Shown piece after piece: positions 24,112 through 31,888 of a DNA stretch of 40,230 nucleotides. The notes under the pieces were generated by a model. It had not been told where the DNA came from and did not search any database. It saw only the letters and a list, made by a program, of their open reading frames with translations. The stretch covers positions 1-40,230 of the forward strand of contig DASTBC010000121.1 in the NCBI GenBank assembly GCA_035712245.1. The letters are read 5' to 3'. This stretch comes from Candidatus Eisenbacteria bacterium. Lineage in GTDB: Bacteria; Eisenbacteria; RBG-16-71-46; SZUA-252. The translations under genes and the position numbers were made by a program. Position 1 is the stretch's first letter; every line of letters starts with the position of its first letter.

Positions 24112-25289
24112 GCGCCCCGCGGTCCTTCGCGTTCTTCGGCTCGAGCCTCGTCTCGTCCTACTGGAACGGAGCGGCCACGTACTACCGGGGGCTGATCCGG
24201 GCCCTCCACGAGCTCGGTCATCGCGTCACGTTCTACGAGCCGGACGCCTATGGACGGCAGCAGCATCGAGACATCGACGACCCGCCGTGGGCGCGGGTGA
24301 TCGTGTATCCGCCCACCGAGGCCGCCGCCGCCCAGGCGCTGGAGTCGGCGCGAGGCAGCGACGTGCTCGTGAAGACGAGCGGCGTGGGCGTGCTCGATGC
24401 GTTCTTGGAATCCGCGGTTCTCGACCGCGCGCGGGCCGGGGCGCTCGTCGGGTTCCTCGACGTCGACGCCCCCGCCACGCTCGAGCGAGTGGAGCGGACT
24501 CCGAACGATCCGTTCCGCGGGCTGGTGCCCCGCTATGACTTCGTCTTCACGTACGGGGGCGGCGCCCCCGTCGTGCGCGCGTACACGGCGCTCGGCGCGA
24601 GGGTCTGCGTCCCCATCTACAACGCGCTCGATCCCGACACGCACCATCCCGTCCCGCGCGAGCCGCGGTTCGAATCCGACCTCGCCTTCCTGGGGAATCG
24701 GCTTCCGGACCGCGAGCATCGCGTGGACGAGTTCTTCTTCCGCTGCGCGCGCCGCATGCCCTGGCGGCGGTTCCTCCTCGGCGGGAGCGGGTGGGAGGGG
24801 AAGCCTCTCCCGAACAACGTGACCTGGATCGGACACGTCCCCACGGCGGATCACAACGCGCTCAACGTCACGCCGCTCGCGGTCCTCAACGTGAGCCGGG
24901 ACAGCATGGCCCGGTTCGGATTCTCGCCGGCGACGCGCGTCTTCGAAGCCGGGGGGGCGGGAGCGTGCCTGGTCACCGATGCGTGGGAGGGGATCGAGCT
25001 CTTCCTCGAGCCGGGACGCGAGGTGCTCGTGGCGTCTTCCGGAGAGGATGTGGCCGATCACCTCCGCTCGCTCGCGCCGGAGCGCGCGCGAGAGATCGGA
25101 CGGGCGGCGCGACGGCGGGTTCTGGCCGAGCACACCTACGCCCGCCGCGCGCGCGAGGTCGAGGCGGTGCTGGACGGCCGCCTGGGATCGCGCGAGGCAG
25201 CGCCGGGTTTCGCGGCCGATCCCCAGGTCACGAGCGCGCCGGTCACGAGCGGGCCCACCACCGCCGCGCCCGCGACGCGGCTGCCATGA
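24108..25289 (+). CDS. CgeB-like glycosyltransferase
   Basis: This is a 393-residue protein. Its start FAFFGSSLVSSYWNGAATYYRG aligns with the other CgeB-like genes, then VTFYEPDAYGRQQHRD, GFLDVDAPATLERV and FVFTYGGGAPVVRAY. The donor region is RVFEAGGAGACLVTDAWEGI. The VDAPVTL/TYxGG motif pair is shared with the genes at 17076 and 25286. The last ~35 residues are an Ala/Thr/Pro-rich tail with a repeated VTSGPTT-like composition, likely disordered. ATG overlaps the upstream stop. Confidence 0.82.
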   Translation: MSAPRSFAFFGSSLVSSYWNGAATYYRGLIRALHELGHRVTFYEPDAYGRQQHRDIDDPPWARVIVYPPTEAAAAQALESARGSDVLVKTSGVGVLDAFLESAVLDRARAGALVGFLDVDAPATLERVERTPNDPFRGLVPRYDFVFTYGGGAPVVRAYTALGARVCVPIYNALDPDTHHPVPREPRFESDLAFLGNRLPDREHRVDEFFFRCARRMPWRRFLLGGSGWEGKPLPNNVTWIGHVPTADHNALNVTPLAVLNVSRDSMARFGFSPATRVFEAGGAGACLVTDAWEGIELFLEPGREVLVASSGEDVADHLRSLAPERAREIGRAARRRVLAEHTYARRAREVEAVLDGRLGSREAAPGFAADPQVTSAPVTSGPTTAAPATRLP

Positions 25290-26398
25290 CCCGGGACCGG
25301 CTCCGCATCGTCATCCTCGGGCTCTCGATCACCTCGTCGTGGGGGAACGGGCACGCGACCACCTACCGCGCGCTCGTGAAGGGGCTCGCCCGCCGCGGGC
25401 ACGACGTCCTCTTCCTCGAGCGGGACGTGCCGTGGTACGCATCGCAGCGAGACCTCGACCGGCCGCCGTACGGGCACACCGTCCTCTACGATTCACTCGA
25501 GGATCTCGAGAGACGGCACGAGGGGAACGTGCGGGACGCCGATCTCGTGATCGTGGGATCGTACGTGCCCGACGGCATTGCCGTGGGCGAGTGGGTGCTG
25601 CGCGTCGCGCGCGGCACGCGCGCGTTCTACGACATCGACACGCCGGTCACGCTCGCCCTCCTCGAGCGCGGCGCCTCGGAGTACCTGACGCCGGCTCTCG
25701 CGCGGCGGTACGACCTCTACCTCTCGTTCACCGGCGGGCCGACGCTGGATCGCCTCGCGCGGGAGCACGGCGTGGAGCGGGCGCGTCCCCTCTACTGCTC
25801 GGTGGACCCCGAGCTGTACCGTCCGACGCGCGAGGAGCCGCGATGGGATCTCGGCTATCTCGGCACCTACGCCGAGGACCGGCACGCGGGGCTCTGCCGC
25901 CTCCTGCTCGACCCCGCGAAGCAGTGGACGCAGGGGAGGTTCATCGTCGCCGGTCCCCAGTACCCGGAAACCATGGCATGGCCCCCGAACGTCGAGCGGA
26001 CGCACCACGTCGCTCCGTGCGATCACGCCCGCTTCTACGGCAGGCAGCGGTTCACCCTGAACCTCACGAGGGCCCCCATGATCGAGGCCGGGTACTCGCC
26101 CAGCGTGCGGCTCTTCGAGGCGGCCGCCTGCGGGACGCCCATCGTGAGCGACCGCTGGGCGGGGCTCGAGGAGGTGCTCACGCCCGGCCGGGAGATCCTG
26201 ATCGCCGAAGGGTCCGGTGACGTTCTCGGCATGCTGCGCGAGCTTCCCGAAGCGCGAAGGCGCGAGATCGGAGAGGCGGCGCGGGACCGCGTGCTCCGGT
26301 CTCACACGGGGGAGCACCGCGCGGACCAGCTCGCGGGCTACGTGCGCGAGGTCGTGCCCCGGGGCTCGAGTCCCGCGGCGTCCCCGTCCGCTTCGTAA
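25286..26398 (+). CDS. CgeB-like glycosyltransferase, last gene of the rightward operon
   Basis: This 370-residue protein is clearly paralogous to the leftward gene at 17076. Shared segments are LSITSSWGNGHATTYRA, DIDTPVTLALLERG, YLSFTGGPTLDRL, YLGTYAEDRHAG, FTLNLTRAPM and RLFEAAACGTPIVSDRW. It ends with a Ser/Pro/Ala tail whose last 61 bp overlap the oppositely directed Gfo/Idh/MocA gene. ATG overlaps the previous stop. Confidence 0.86.
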   Translation: MTRDRLRIVILGLSITSSWGNGHATTYRALVKGLARRGHDVLFLERDVPWYASQRDLDRPPYGHTVLYDSLEDLERRHEGNVRDADLVIVGSYVPDGIAVGEWVLRVARGTRAFYDIDTPVTLALLERGASEYLTPALARRYDLYLSFTGGPTLDRLAREHGVERARPLYCSVDPELYRPTREEPRWDLGYLGTYAEDRHAGLCRLLLDPAKQWTQGRFIVAGPQYPETMAWPPNVERTHHVAPCDHARFYGRQRFTLNLTRAPMIEAGYSPSVRLFEAAACGTPIVSDRWAGLEEVLTPGREILIAEGSGDVLGMLRELPEARRREIGEAARDRVLRSHTGEHRADQLAGYVREVVPRGSSPAASPSAS

Positions 26399-27492
26399 GC
26401 GAGGTCGAGCAGCTCCGCCACGTTCGTGAGGCGCTCCGCCTCCTCGTCGAATCGCGGCGACCGCGCGAGACGGGTGGCCCAGTTCGTCACCGCCGCGCCC
26501 TGCCAGTCCCGCGAAGGCTCCGCGAGAGTCTCCCGCGACGTGCCGCGGAAGCGCTCCACCGTGAAGTCGTAGAACGAGCCGTTCCGGTTCGTCCACGCCG
26601 CGCCCCCCTCGGTTCCAAAGACGGAGAGCCCGATCACGGCGTCCTGTCCCGCGGGCAGGTTCCAGGAGCACGCGATGCGAATCACGGCGCCCGATGCGAG
26701 GTCGATCTCGACCAGAGCCTGATCCTCGACCCGGTCCCGGCGGCCGTGGAGGCGCTCCCCCTTCGCGTGAAGCCGGCTCGTCACGCGGCGCGGATCGGGG
26801 AAGTCGAGGAGCCACGCGCTCAGGTCGAGGAGGTGGATGCCGAGGTCCATGAGACATCCGCCTCCGGCGCGTGCGGGGTCGTAGAACCAGGGCTTGTCGG
26901 GTCCGTACGCGTTGTGGAACACCGCGTCCACGAGGACGGGCCGACCCAGCGCCCCCGAGCGCACGAGATCCCGCATCTCCCGCATCCCGCGCACGTGCCG
27001 GTAGCAGAGGTCCGTTCCGAGGAGCCTGTCCCGGAGGCGCGCCTCGCGGACCACCGCCGCCGTCTCCGCGGCGTTCCGTCCGAGAGGCTTCTGGCAGAAG
27101 ACCGCCATCCCGCGGCTCAGGAACGCGAGGCACTGCTCCGCGTGGAGCGCGCTCGGCGTCGCGATGACGACCCCATCCAGATCCGCCTCGAAGAGGAGCG
27201 CGGGATCGTCGCTGTAGGCCGCGTCGCGGCACGAGCACCGCGCGTCGCGCGCGCGGCCGAGCGAGGAGTCCACGACGCACGCGATCTCGGCCTTGCCGCT
27301 CCTCGCGACCGCTTCCAGCCGGTTCTGACCGATCCATCCGACGCCGAGGAATCCAAGGCGGGGGAGGGCGCGTGGTGCCGGCCCCCGGCTCCCGTCGAGC
27401 TCGCTCGAGGCGGGAGCCCCGCGGGGCCACGTGCCGAAACGCCCCGCGCCGGAGGGCGGCGCGCCCATTCCCTGCGTCCGTGCCGCGCTCAT
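26338..27492 (-). CDS. Gfo/Idh/MocA-family sugar oxidoreductase
   Basis: This 384-residue protein has a ~40-residue disordered leader before the NAD(P) motif LGFLGVGWIGQNRL. Conserved landmarks are VIATPSALHAEQ, the cofactor/substrate Lys in CQKPLGRN (Gln replaces the usual Glu of EKP) and GGGCLMDLGIHLLD, which carries the catalytic Asp and His. The family oxidises or reduces a ring carbon of sugars, NDP-sugars or inositols. ATG overlaps the zinc dehydrogenase stop. Its 3' end overlaps the convergent glycosyltransferase by 61 bp. Paired with the adjacent dehydrogenase, it fits a keto-sugar or cyclitol oxidation/reduction step. Confidence 0.87.
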   Translation of the reverse strand: MSAARTQGMGAPPSGAGRFGTWPRGAPASSELDGSRGPAPRALPRLGFLGVGWIGQNRLEAVARSGKAEIACVVDSSLGRARDARCSCRDAAYSDDPALLFEADLDGVVIATPSALHAEQCLAFLSRGMAVFCQKPLGRNAAETAAVVREARLRDRLLGTDLCYRHVRGMREMRDLVRSGALGRPVLVDAVFHNAYGPDKPWFYDPARAGGGCLMDLGIHLLDLSAWLLDFPDPRRVTSRLHAKGERLHGRRDRVEDQALVEIDLASGAVIRIACSWNLPAGQDAVIGLSVFGTEGGAAWTNRNGSFYDFTVERFRGTSRETLAEPSRDWQGAAVTNWATRLARSPRFDEEAERLTNVAELLDLAYEADGDAAGLEPRGTTSRT

Positions 27493-28496
27493 GCCGAGAC
27501 CACCGCTTTCAGGAAGGACTCCGGCCTCGTGTGGATCGCATCGAGCGCGCCACCGAGCTCGGAGAGGGAGAACCGGTGCGTGACGAGGAACCGGTGGTCG
27601 AGCGCGCCCGAACGCACGGCCTCGACGCCGAGCCGCATCCCTTCGATGTAGACCTCGGGTCTTCGCTCGTGCGCGTTGATCACGTCGATGCCCCGCCAGT
27701 TCCACGTCTGCATGTCCACCCGCCTCGGCCCGTCCTGGTGGTAGCCGGCGATCACCAGCCGCCCCCCTTCGGCCGTGAGCGCGGTCGCGAGATCGAGTCC
27801 CTCCTGGTGGCCGACGGCCTCGAGCACGCGGTCGCAGCCGCGGCCGCGCGTCGCCTCGAGGATCGACGCCGCCGCGGAACCGTCCATCGGGATGGTCTCG
27901 GTGGCGCCGCAACGGCGGGCGATGTCGCGCGCGAAGGCGCGGCGCGAAACCGCGAAGACCCGCGCTCCCGTGCGGGACGCGAGCTGGACCAGGAGCGCAC
28001 CGAGGAATCCCACGCCGATCACCGCCACGTCCTGTCCGGGACGGACGTCCGACCGGCGGAACACGTTCATGGCGCACCCGAGCGCTTCGCCCGGAAGCGG
28101 ATCGTCGTCGAGCTCGGGAGGCAGCGGAACGACCGAGGGGGCCTTCGCGACGTCGTACTCGGCGAACGCGCGATACGACAGGAGCGTCACGCGCGCGCCG
28201 ACCTCGAGCTCCTCGACGTCCTCGCCGAGAGCCTCGATGCGCCCCCATCCCTCGTGCCCGGGCGCACCGGGCTCGCAGGGATACTGGAACCACGCTCGCC
28301 CTTCCCACAGGGCGCCGTGGGAGCCACAGACGCCGCTTCCTTCGAGCCTCACCAGGACCTCTCCGGGTCCAGGCTCCGGCCGATCGACACGGAGAACGGA
28401 CGCGCTTCGCGGTCCCTGGATCTGCGCGGCCCACATGGTGCCGCGCGCGGGCGCCGCGGGAGCGGAGGCGCGCTTCGATCGGGTCACGGGCTTCAT
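27489..28496 (-). CDS. Zinc-dependent medium-chain alcohol dehydrogenase
   Basis: This is a 335-residue MDR enzyme. Catalytic zinc ligands are visible as Cys in SGVCGSH, His-Glu in PGHEGWG, and probably Cys in GEALGCAMN. The NAD-binding motif is VAVIGVGFLGALLVQLA. The four-cysteine structural zinc loop of classical alcohol dehydrogenases is missing, as in several sugar and cyclitol dehydrogenases. A 20-residue basic leader precedes MWAAQIQGP, which could be an internal start. Start and stop overlap both neighbours by 4 bp (ATGA), so it is tightly co-expressed with the Gfo/Idh/MocA enzyme and the 600-residue protein. Confidence 0.88.
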   Translation of the reverse strand: MKPVTRSKRASAPAAPARGTMWAAQIQGPRSASVLRVDRPEPGPGEVLVRLEGSGVCGSHGALWEGRAWFQYPCEPGAPGHEGWGRIEALGEDVEELEVGARVTLLSYRAFAEYDVAKAPSVVPLPPELDDDPLPGEALGCAMNVFRRSDVRPGQDVAVIGVGFLGALLVQLASRTGARVFAVSRRAFARDIARRCGATETIPMDGSAAASILEATRGRGCDRVLEAVGHQEGLDLATALTAEGGRLVIAGYHQDGPRRVDMQTWNWRGIDVINAHERRPEVYIEGMRLGVEAVRSGALDHRFLVTHRFSLSELGGALDAIHTRPESFLKAVVSA

Positions 28497-30295
28497 GCCA
28501 CGCGCTCCCTCTGCTCGAGGCCGGTTCCGAGGAGGCGCAGGAGCGTCTCCCGCCATCGCTCGAGCGCGCGCTCGAGGATCTCGCGCTCGAGCGGATCCCG
28601 CTCCGCCTCCGCGAAGAACCGGCACTGGCCGAGCCGGTGCGCCGCATAGGCCACGAGATATCCGGGGAGACACGCGCCGGCGCGAAGCCCCGAGCGCGCT
28701 TCGAGGTCCGCGACGAACGCGGCCGCGCGCTCTCCGGGGAGATCCCATTCGAGGATGGTGCCCGCCACGTCCCAGGGCAGGGGCTGACGTCCGACCCACG
28801 TGTGGTCGAGATCGTGTCCGCCCGCGTCCGTCTTCACGAGCCGCCCCTCCGGCGTGCGGATCCACTCGTGCGGCGCCATGCGTCCGTCGCCCGCGGCGGG
28901 CATGTGGCGCCCGGGGGCGCCGCTTCCCTCGAGGATGTCGAGCGCGGCGGACGCACTGTCGCGATCGAGCGCCTCCGCCACGTTCACGCGCACCATGTCG
29001 GTGAGGCGCCGCCTCGCGTCGCGCGCCTCGCGCGGCGGCAGCGGCCCGCGAGCGGACGCCACGAGATACGCGGACACGCACGCGAGCGCCTCGGACGGAG
29101 CGTCCGAGCTCGTGCACGGCACGCCGGCAATCCAGTCGGTCGCGACGAACCCCAGCGAGACCCCGAGCGGGGCGGAGACCCACCCGTGCCGTGCGAGCTC
29201 CGAGAGGCGCCGGGCGGCCGCGTCCGCCATGGAGGCGCGCCCTCGAGGGGCGGTGGCGAGTCCCGCGTACTTGAAGAGGACGCGCCTTCCGCTCGCGCCC
29301 GTCACGAGGAGCTTGGGCCGCTCGAGCGCGCGGATCACGGCGGGCCATTGCGACGGGGCTTGGAACAGGAGCGCCCGCCAGGCGCCGTGGCTCCAATCCT
29401 CGCACGGGCCGGGCTCGTCGCCACGCAGGGCTTCGATTCCTCCCCAGAGCGCCTGCGCGAGGCCGGGCACGCCTCCCTCGGGCGCGCCGTGCCCCGCGAC
29501 GTACGAGGCGTGCGATCGGAAGCGCCGTCGAGCCGAGGCGGACGCGGCGATGCCGGGTCCCGCCGCGTGCGCGGGAACGAAGTCGATGGAGGCGGGGTCG
29601 ATCCCGGACGAACGCAGCATGTCCGCCGCGGCGAGCATCGACGAGCCGGAAAGGCCCGGGCCTTCGTCCACGACGATTCCGCGCGACGCGGGCGGCACGC
29701 GCCCCTCCACGCGCCGCGCGAGGGGATGCCCCACGGGACGCGCCGTCTCCCGCCGCGCGCGGAAGCCGCGGGCACGGAGCGCGGCGGCCACGACCGCGGA
29801 CAGCGTGGTCCCGATGCTGCGCACCCCGAGCACGAGCACGTCGCGTTCGGCGTCCTCCTCGTGCTCCTCGGCCCAGCGCCGGGCGCAGGCGCGATAGGAG
29901 TCCGGAAGGAGGCAGTAGTACGCGAATCCTTCCGGAATCCGGACGAGGAGCGACTCCTGCGAGGGAGGGACGAGCGCGAGAAACCGGCGCGCACGGCGAA
30001 GGTCCTCGCGGGCGCGCCGCGCCGCCCGAGGATCCACGGGGTCCGAACCGAGGAGGCGCTCGAACGCATCGGCCGCGGCGTCCGACGCCGCCCGGGCCGC
30101 GCGCGCCGGGCCGTCCGGCGCCTCCGCACCGCTCGATGCGTCCTGGAGCGCCTGCTCGATCTCGCCGAGATGGATCAGCGCTCGTCGAACGGCTTCGCAA
30201 CCCGGCTCGCCGATCGCGAGATCGATCTCGAAGCACGCGTTCTCGAGCGCGTGGCGGCGCGACACCTCCCGGACCGCGTCTCCGTACACGATCAT
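28493..30295 (-). CDS. Two-part protein: phosphoribosyltransferase-like domain plus kinase-like (APH-type) region
   Basis: This is a 600-residue protein of unknown function. Residues 115-250 look like a type I phosphoribosyltransferase: PEGFAYYCLLPDSY, then VLVLGVRSIGTTLSAVVAAA (pyrophosphate-loop position), then IVVDEGPGLSGSS at 207-219, which matches the PRPP-binding loop. Residues ~320-600 resemble an aminoglycoside-phosphotransferase-type kinase: VLFKYAGL (lysine lobe), WIAGVP, GDGRMAPHEW (469-478) where a catalytic loop would lie, and KTDAGGHDLDH (488-498) where the metal Asp would lie. Residues 1-110 are helical and unrecognised. I recall similar conserved hypothetical proteins but no assigned function. 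It is coupled to a histidine phosphatase upstream and the dehydrogenase downstream. Confidence 0.65.
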   Translation of the reverse strand: MIVYGDAVREVSRRHALENACFEIDLAIGEPGCEAVRRALIHLGEIEQALQDASSGAEAPDGPARAARAASDAAADAFERLLGSDPVDPRAARRAREDLRRARRFLALVPPSQESLLVRIPEGFAYYCLLPDSYRACARRWAEEHEEDAERDVLVLGVRSIGTTLSAVVAAALRARGFRARRETARPVGHPLARRVEGRVPPASRGIVVDEGPGLSGSSMLAAADMLRSSGIDPASIDFVPAHAAGPGIAASASARRRFRSHASYVAGHGAPEGGVPGLAQALWGGIEALRGDEPGPCEDWSHGAWRALLFQAPSQWPAVIRALERPKLLVTGASGRRVLFKYAGLATAPRGRASMADAAARRLSELARHGWVSAPLGVSLGFVATDWIAGVPCTSSDAPSEALACVSAYLVASARGPLPPREARDARRRLTDMVRVNVAEALDRDSASAALDILEGSGAPGRHMPAAGDGRMAPHEWIRTPEGRLVKTDAGGHDLDHTWVGRQPLPWDVAGTILEWDLPGERAAAFVADLEARSGLRAGACLPGYLVAYAAHRLGQCRFFAEAERDPLEREILERALERWRETLLRLLGTGLEQRERVA

Positions 30296-30954
30296 CGGAG
30301 CCCCGGGATCGCCGCGTCGGGCGCGCGCAGGACCCTCGACCGGACGATCCGTCCGTGGCCGGGCTCCGGGCCCTCGTTCATCGCGACCACGCGCCACGTG
30401 CCGCCCTCGTGCACGAGCGTGCTGACGGAGGCCGGATCGACGTCGAAGCGGGGCAGGTGGTCCAGGTCGGTTCCCAGGGCGCTCGCGAGGACCGCCTTGA
30501 TGACATCGCCATGGCTCACGAGGATGATGGTTTCCCCGAGATGATCCCGACGGAGTCGATCGGCCGCGGTGAGCACCCGCTCGCGGACTTCCCGCATGGA
30601 CTCGCCTCCGGGGACCGGAGCCTCGCCCCGCGCCGTGTGGAACCGGGTCCACGCGGGATCGGCCGCGAGGTCATCGAACGCGCGCCCGGTCCAGGCTCCG
30701 AAGTCGATCTCGGTGAGCTCCGGCAGCACCTGGGGCGTGCATCCGTTCGCGCGCGCGATCGCGGCGGCGGTCTCCATGCAGCGCTCGAGCGGACTCGTGT
30801 AGAGCCGGTCGATGCGCGCTCCCGCGAGCCACGTTCCCAGCCGGCGCGCCTCGAGCGCGCCGCGCGCGTTCAACGACACGCCCGGCATGCGGCCGGCGAG
30901 CCGGGCCCCCAGGAGATCGTGCGAGGCGTGGCGGACCCAGAGGAAGGCCGTCAT
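30292..30954 (-). CDS. Histidine phosphatase family protein
   Basis: This 220-residue cytosolic protein has the phosphohistidine motif as RHASHD (the family's usual RHG with Gly changed to Ala). It also has LYTSPLERCMETAA, EIDFGAWTG and the second catalytic His in ILVSHGDVIKAVL. Members remove phosphate from sugars, nucleotides or cobalamin precursors. It heads the second leftward operon and its stop overlaps the 600-residue protein's start (ATGA), so it may dephosphorylate that protein's product. Start ATG 30954 is chosen; ATG 30966 four codons upstream is equally open, and neither has a strong ribosome site. Confidence 0.88.
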   Translation of the reverse strand: MTAFLWVRHASHDLLGARLAGRMPGVSLNARGALEARRLGTWLAGARIDRLYTSPLERCMETAAAIARANGCTPQVLPELTEIDFGAWTGRAFDDLAADPAWTRFHTARGEAPVPGGESMREVRERVLTAADRLRRDHLGETIILVSHGDVIKAVLASALGTDLDHLPRFDVDPASVSTLVHEGGTWRVVAMNEGPEPGHGRIVRSRVLRAPDAAIPGLR

Positions 30955-30995
30955 CGGCGCCGGCATTCCCGGGGGTTCGCTCGAGCCGTACGAGG

Positions 30996-31637
30996 TCAAC
31001 GCAGGTACGCGTAATTGGGAGCGATGCGATCCTCGTCCCGGCTCGTTCGCCGATCCCGGAACGCACGACTCGCGCCGTACACGAGCGCCACCGCTCCGAG
31101 AGCGCCCGCGAAATACTGGACGGCCCGGGGCCAGCGGTTGGGGAGCCAGGAGGGCCCGCCCTCGCCCTTGCGGGACATCCCCCCCTGGAGCGCGGGGACG
31201 TGCTCCCCGGTCTCGTGCTCCTCGAGGCGATTCTCCACGTCCACGACTCCCGGCACGGACTGGACGGCGGCGATCAGGGACTGGGTCTCGCTTCGCAGGA
31301 TGGGCCCCGAGAGGGTGACCGCGCCGCCGATCGATTCCACCTCGACGGCGCCCGGATGGGAGACGACCCGGCCGAGCCTCGCGCGGACCCGCTCCTCGAT
31401 CACCGTGTCGGGCGCGCCTCCGCTTCTCAGCCGGGAGGCGGCGTCGGCGATCCGCCCGCGCGCGCGGTTCCGGAGGTCGCGCCCCGCCTTGCCGACGACG
31501 CGGCTCGAGCGATGCCATGCGCGCACACCCTTGTCACGCACGCGAGCGCGTCTCCGTCCGCCTTCGGACGGGTCCATCAGGTACATGAGACCCGCTCCGA
31601 GCATGAGTCCTCGGGTGAACGTTCCGGATATCTTCAT
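30996..31637 (-). CDS. BON-domain membrane-associated protein
   Basis: This 213-residue protein starts with a YtxH/YMDP-type N-terminus (GLMLGAGLMYLMDPSEGGRRRA), common in stress-associated BON proteins. A BON domain follows (about 85-145: IEERVRARLGR, then VEVESIGGAVTLSGPIL and SVPGVVDVENRL), a fold thought to bind membranes or ligands. A second hydrophobic helix follows near 175-190 (AGALGAVALVYGA) and a basic tail. ATG has GGAGG 5 nt upstream. It lies 41 bp before the phosphatase gene on the same strand, so read-through into the sugar operon is possible. Confidence 0.85.
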   Translation of the reverse strand: MKISGTFTRGLMLGAGLMYLMDPSEGGRRRARVRDKGVRAWHRSSRVVGKAGRDLRNRARGRIADAASRLRSGGAPDTVIEERVRARLGRVVSHPGAVEVESIGGAVTLSGPILRSETQSLIAAVQSVPGVVDVENRLEEHETGEHVPALQGGMSRKGEGGPSWLPNRWPRAVQYFAGALGAVALVYGASRAFRDRRTSRDEDRIAPNYAYLR

Positions 31638-31888
31638 GAGAGCCTCCTTGCGTCGTTGCGGCGTGGCCGTGTCGCCGATCGAGATGCGATCTCGCGATGG
31701 AGCGCACGAGCAACGCCCGTGCCGTCTGTCGTGAGAACGTTGCGCTTGCGGGCCCACGCCTTAGGAGACGCTCGTAGCGGTTGTCGCGCGAGTGTCTTGT
31801 AATTTCTTCCGGCGGGTTCTGATTCCCTTGACAGGAGTCGCACGCGGGAGGACCGTTTAGGGAGCAAACTCAGTTCACCGGAGACCCC

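Noticed and set aside
28637-30544. Long plus-strand frame opposite the PRTase/kinase-like gene
   Set aside because: Shadow frame; the minus strand has coupled start/stop overlaps and conserved motifs.
31828-31861. TTGACA box upstream of the hybrid kinase as a sigma-70 promoter
   Set aside because: The -35 match is perfect but at 17-nt spacing the -10 is GACCGT, and the TTTAGG alternative is at 22 nt. Too weak to call.
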